DNA of 8,414 bases from Nitrosomonas sp. (GTDB lineage: Bacteria > Pseudomonadota > Gammaproteobacteria > Burkholderiales > Nitrosomonadaceae): contig JAOULU010000058.1 in the NCBI GenBank assembly GCA_029881855.1, positions 1-8,414 of the forward strand, given 5' to 3'. Position numbers and translations under genes: made by a program. The notes beneath the pieces were generated by a model. It searched no databases. It was not told the DNA's origin and worked only from the letters and a program-made list of their open reading frames with translations. Below are positions 6,634-8,414 of this stretch, in pieces. Within the stretch, counting starts at the first letter, position 1. Each line of letters starts with the position of its first letter.

Positions 6634-7521
6634 ATGTATAAAACGATTGAAAATTTTATTGGTAATACGCCACTGGTAAGACTTAAGCATCTGCCGGGAA
6701 AAACCGGCAATGTTATTCTCGCAAAGCTAGAAGGCAATAATCCAGCTGGGTCTGTAAAGGACCGTCCTGCATTATCAATGATCGTACATGCGCAAAAACG
6801 TGGTGACATTAAACCAGGTGATACGTTAATAGAAGCGACTAGTGGTAACACTGGCATAGCTTTGGCTATGGCTGCAGCCATTATGGGTTACCGAATGGTG
6901 TTAGTTATGCCAGAGAATTTAAGTATTGAGCGCCGCCAATCAATGGGTGCGTATGGTGCGGAAATTATACTGACTCCTAAAACGGGCGGTATGGAACAAG
7001 CGCGGGATTTGGCAGAAAAAATGCGTGATGAAGGTAAGGGTATTATCCTGGATCAGTTTGCTAATCCAGATAATCCGTTGGCGCACTATGAGGGCACGGC
7101 GCCTGAAATATGGCGTGATACTGATGGAGGGATTACGCATTTTGTCAGTAGTATGGGGACAACGGGCACAATTATGGGGTGCGCCAGATTCTTTAAGGAA
7201 CAACAATCAACTATTAGAATTGTAGGTGTGCAGCCAGAAGAGGGTGCTCAGATTCCGGGTATTCGTAAATGGTCACCAGCTTATTTGCCTAAGATTTATG
7301 ATGCAAATCAAGTTGATCAAATGCTATATGTCTCCCAAGATGAGGCAGAGGAAATGACGCGGCGATTGGCTCAAGAAGAAGGTATTTTTGCTGGGATATC
7401 GTCAGGTGGCGCATTGGCAGCTGCGTTGGCATTGTCTGCTCAGGTGGAAAATGCGGTGATTGTATTTATTGTCTGTGATCGAGGTGACCGTTATTTGTCA
7501 ACAGGTGTTTTTCCTGCTTAA
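6634..7521 (+). CDS. cysM: Cysteine synthase B (PLP-dependent O-acetylserine sulfhydrylase)
   Basis: This cytoplasmic enzyme of 295 residues makes L-cysteine from O-acetyl-L-serine and sulfide; CysM-type enzymes can also use thiosulfate. The sequence follows E. coli CysM closely by eye. It shows IGNTPLVRL (9-17), LEGNNPAGSVKDRPALSMI (32-50) with the PLP-binding Lys42, the substrate loop TSGNTG (69-74), QFANPDNPLAHYEGTAPEIW (141-160), the phosphate-binding GTTGT (175-179), QPEEGAQIPGIRKW (200-213) and the C-terminal ISSGGA (255-260) and CDRGDRYLSTGVF (281-293). The GNNPAGS wording and the IPGIRKW segment favour CysM over CysK. It is slightly shorter than the E. coli protein because it ends just after GVF. 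The ATG at 6634 lacks a clear Shine-Dalgarno sequence, but the family begins here. It appears to be transcribed from its own promoter and may be cotranscribed with the next gene, as only 39-42 bases separate them and I see no terminator. Confidence 0.95.
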   Translation: MYKTIENFIGNTPLVRLKHLPGKTGNVILAKLEGNNPAGSVKDRPALSMIVHAQKRGDIKPGDTLIEATSGNTGIALAMAAAIMGYRMVLVMPENLSIERRQSMGAYGAEIILTPKTGGMEQARDLAEKMRDEGKGIILDQFANPDNPLAHYEGTAPEIWRDTDGGITHFVSSMGTTGTIMGCARFFKEQQSTIRIVGVQPEEGAQIPGIRKWSPAYLPKIYDANQVDQMLYVSQDEAEEMTRRLAQEEGIFAGISSGGALAAALALSAQVENAVIVFIVCDRGDRYLSTGVFPA

Positions 7522-7537
7522 AGTTTCAAACAATAAG

Positions 7538-7564
7538 TCACTCAAAATAATTTTGATGAAGTGA
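7538..7564 (+). repeat. Imperfect inverted repeat overlapping the next gene's start codon
   Basis: TCAAAAT-A-ATTTTGA (7542-7556) is a perfect odd palindrome. It is flanked by TCACT (7538-7542) and AGTGA (7560-7564), which also pair, giving a bulged hairpin whose 3' arm covers the GTG at 7561 and the first base of the ATG at 7564. In mRNA it could partly hide the start of the following gene. It has no T tract, so it is not a terminator. Any regulatory role is inference. Confidence 0.55.
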
Positions 7565-8414
7565 TGCGTAAATTGTTTGCGGGCATTTTATCGCTGGTTT
7601 TTATATTTGGTTTTTCTGTTTATGCCGCTTATTCGCAGCTAACACTCACTTTGGCTGATATTCATAGCCCTGCGTTTCACGCAAGAAACATAAAGATTCA
7701 TTTTGTTGATCAACAAGCCTCTCAGTTAGAAATACATATTGGGGAAGTTGCTGTGCAGGATAATCTGTGGCGCAATGTAAATTTATCTTGTGATCAATTT
7801 CAGGTTGATAGGAATCATGTCGAATGTGCCAGCGGTCAATTAAACATTCCAAATTTAGTGTCACTGCCAATAGCGTTTCAATTTGATACCCTCCAAAAAA
7901 AACTACAACTTAATATCAAGCCGACAAGTGATGAAGACTGGCAGTTTTCCATTCATTGGGATGAAGATAACTGGCAAGCTTTATTAAACATAACAGATGG
8001 TCAGGCGGCGCATTTTGCACGATGGATGCTCGATAATGGTGAAACACCCGTTCCAAGTCACGGAACAATTAATGCTGCTGTTAAGCTAGAGGGTAATTTA
8101 GACGGGCTAACACATTTTGTGGTTGATTTGTCAGTGAATAGGCTGAGTTTTAGTGATCAAATTGGCTTGCATGCAGGTGAGAATTTGGAGCTGATACTCA
8201 AGGCAAATGCGGATTACATTGCTGAGAATAAACGGTGGCGTTGGCATACGGAGATGGATTGGCTGCAAGGCGAGGTTTTCTGGCAACCTGTTTATTTTGT
8301 GGGTCATGGACATCGCCTGCATTTGAACGGCATGTTAAGTGATAAAGATATTCGCTTGCATGATGGCAAGCTTAGCTTGGTGGGTATTGGAGAATTCGAG
8401 TTTGCGGGTTTAAT
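7564..8414 (+). CDS. Membrane-anchored AsmA/YdbH-like envelope protein, 5' part only
   Basis: The frame is open from ATG 7564 (or GTG 7561) to the right edge, giving at least 283 residues with no stop. It begins MRKLFAGILSLVFIFGFSVY, a positively charged start and one hydrophobic segment (about 5-22) that acts as a signal anchor or signal peptide. The rest is rich in short beta strands with alternating hydrophobic residues. Examples are LTLTLADIHS (26-35), GTINAAVKLEGNLDGL around 169-184, then LEGNLDGLTHFVVDLSVNRL and DKDIRLHDGKLSLVGIGEFE near the end. This pattern recalls the large AsmA/TamB/YdbH proteins that bridge inner and outer membranes and help move lipids, and it could also resemble a type II secretion N-type protein. 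I do not recognise a specific family with certainty. The only Cys residues are near 79 and 93. The gene follows cysM by 42 bases, and its ribosome binding site is weak. Confidence 0.6.
   Translation, partial: MRKLFAGILSLVFIFGFSVYAAYSQLTLTLADIHSPAFHARNIKIHFVDQQASQLEIHIGEVAVQDNLWRNVNLSCDQFQVDRNHVECASGQLNIPNLVSLPIAFQFDTLQKKLQLNIKPTSDEDWQFSIHWDEDNWQALLNITDGQAAHFARWMLDNGETPVPSHGTINAAVKLEGNLDGLTHFVVDLSVNRLSFSDQIGLHAGENLELILKANADYIAENKRWRWHTEMDWLQGEVFWQPVYFVGHGHRLHLNGMLSDKDIRLHDGKLSLVGIGEFEFAGL

Noticed and set aside
7646..7870. Minus-strand frame of 74 codons near the right end
   Set aside because: It lies opposite the continuous plus-strand frame from 7564 to the edge, which has a sensible anchor and strand pattern.
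1..8414. CRISPR arrays, tRNA or rRNA genes, transposases, phage genes
   Set aside because: I looked for regular repeats, cloverleaf-like sequence and typical protein motifs on both strands and saw none.

Overview
The window looks like a Gram-negative, probably betaproteobacterial, chromosome segment of moderate to low G+C. It has two blocks facing away from each other. This assignment is inferred from gene content: an ABC-exported, rhamnose- and mannose-type surface polysaccharide cluster next to a small ComEA-like protein and a CysM-type cysteine synthase. I recall comparable arrangements in Nitrosomonadales and Methylophilales, but I could not search for them.

Left block, minus strand (about 1-5922). 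Read in transcription order, the genes are rmlB (TTG start), rmlD, rmlC, a short remnant of a beta-propeller glycosidase-like gene (2928-3236), a bifunctional mannose-1-phosphate guanylyltransferase / mannose-6-phosphate isomerase (manC type), and the permease and ATPase of a polysaccharide ABC exporter (wzm, wzt). The last two overlap by ATGA, and wzt runs off the left edge. RmlB, RmlD and RmlC cover the last three steps to dTDP-L-rhamnose, and ManC makes GDP-mannose. These sugar nucleotides would feed an O-antigen-like glycan that Wzm/Wzt carries across the inner membrane. The first rhamnose enzyme (RmlA), the phosphomannomutase and all glycosyltransferases are absent here and must lie elsewhere, most likely to the left.

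Middle (5923-6229) is a gene-free divergent intergenic region. It holds a perfect 17-bp inverted repeat with a 4-nt loop (6041-6078), a nearby third copy of TAGCTA, and weak promoter candidates for both directions.

Right block, plus strand (6230-8414). It contains a secreted 89-residue helix-hairpin-helix (ComEA-like) protein followed by a good intrinsic terminator, then cysM with its own likely extended -10 promoter. Last is the 5' part of a long membrane-anchored, beta-strand-rich protein that stays open to the right edge (from 7564, at least 283 residues) and resembles AsmA/YdbH-type envelope proteins. An inverted repeat overlaps the start of this last gene.

No CRISPR array, RNA gene, transposase or phage gene is visible, and I see no clear sign of a wholly new system. 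The points most worth a second look are the 17-bp inverted repeat, the decayed propeller gene, the missing rmlA, and the hairpin over the start of the last gene.
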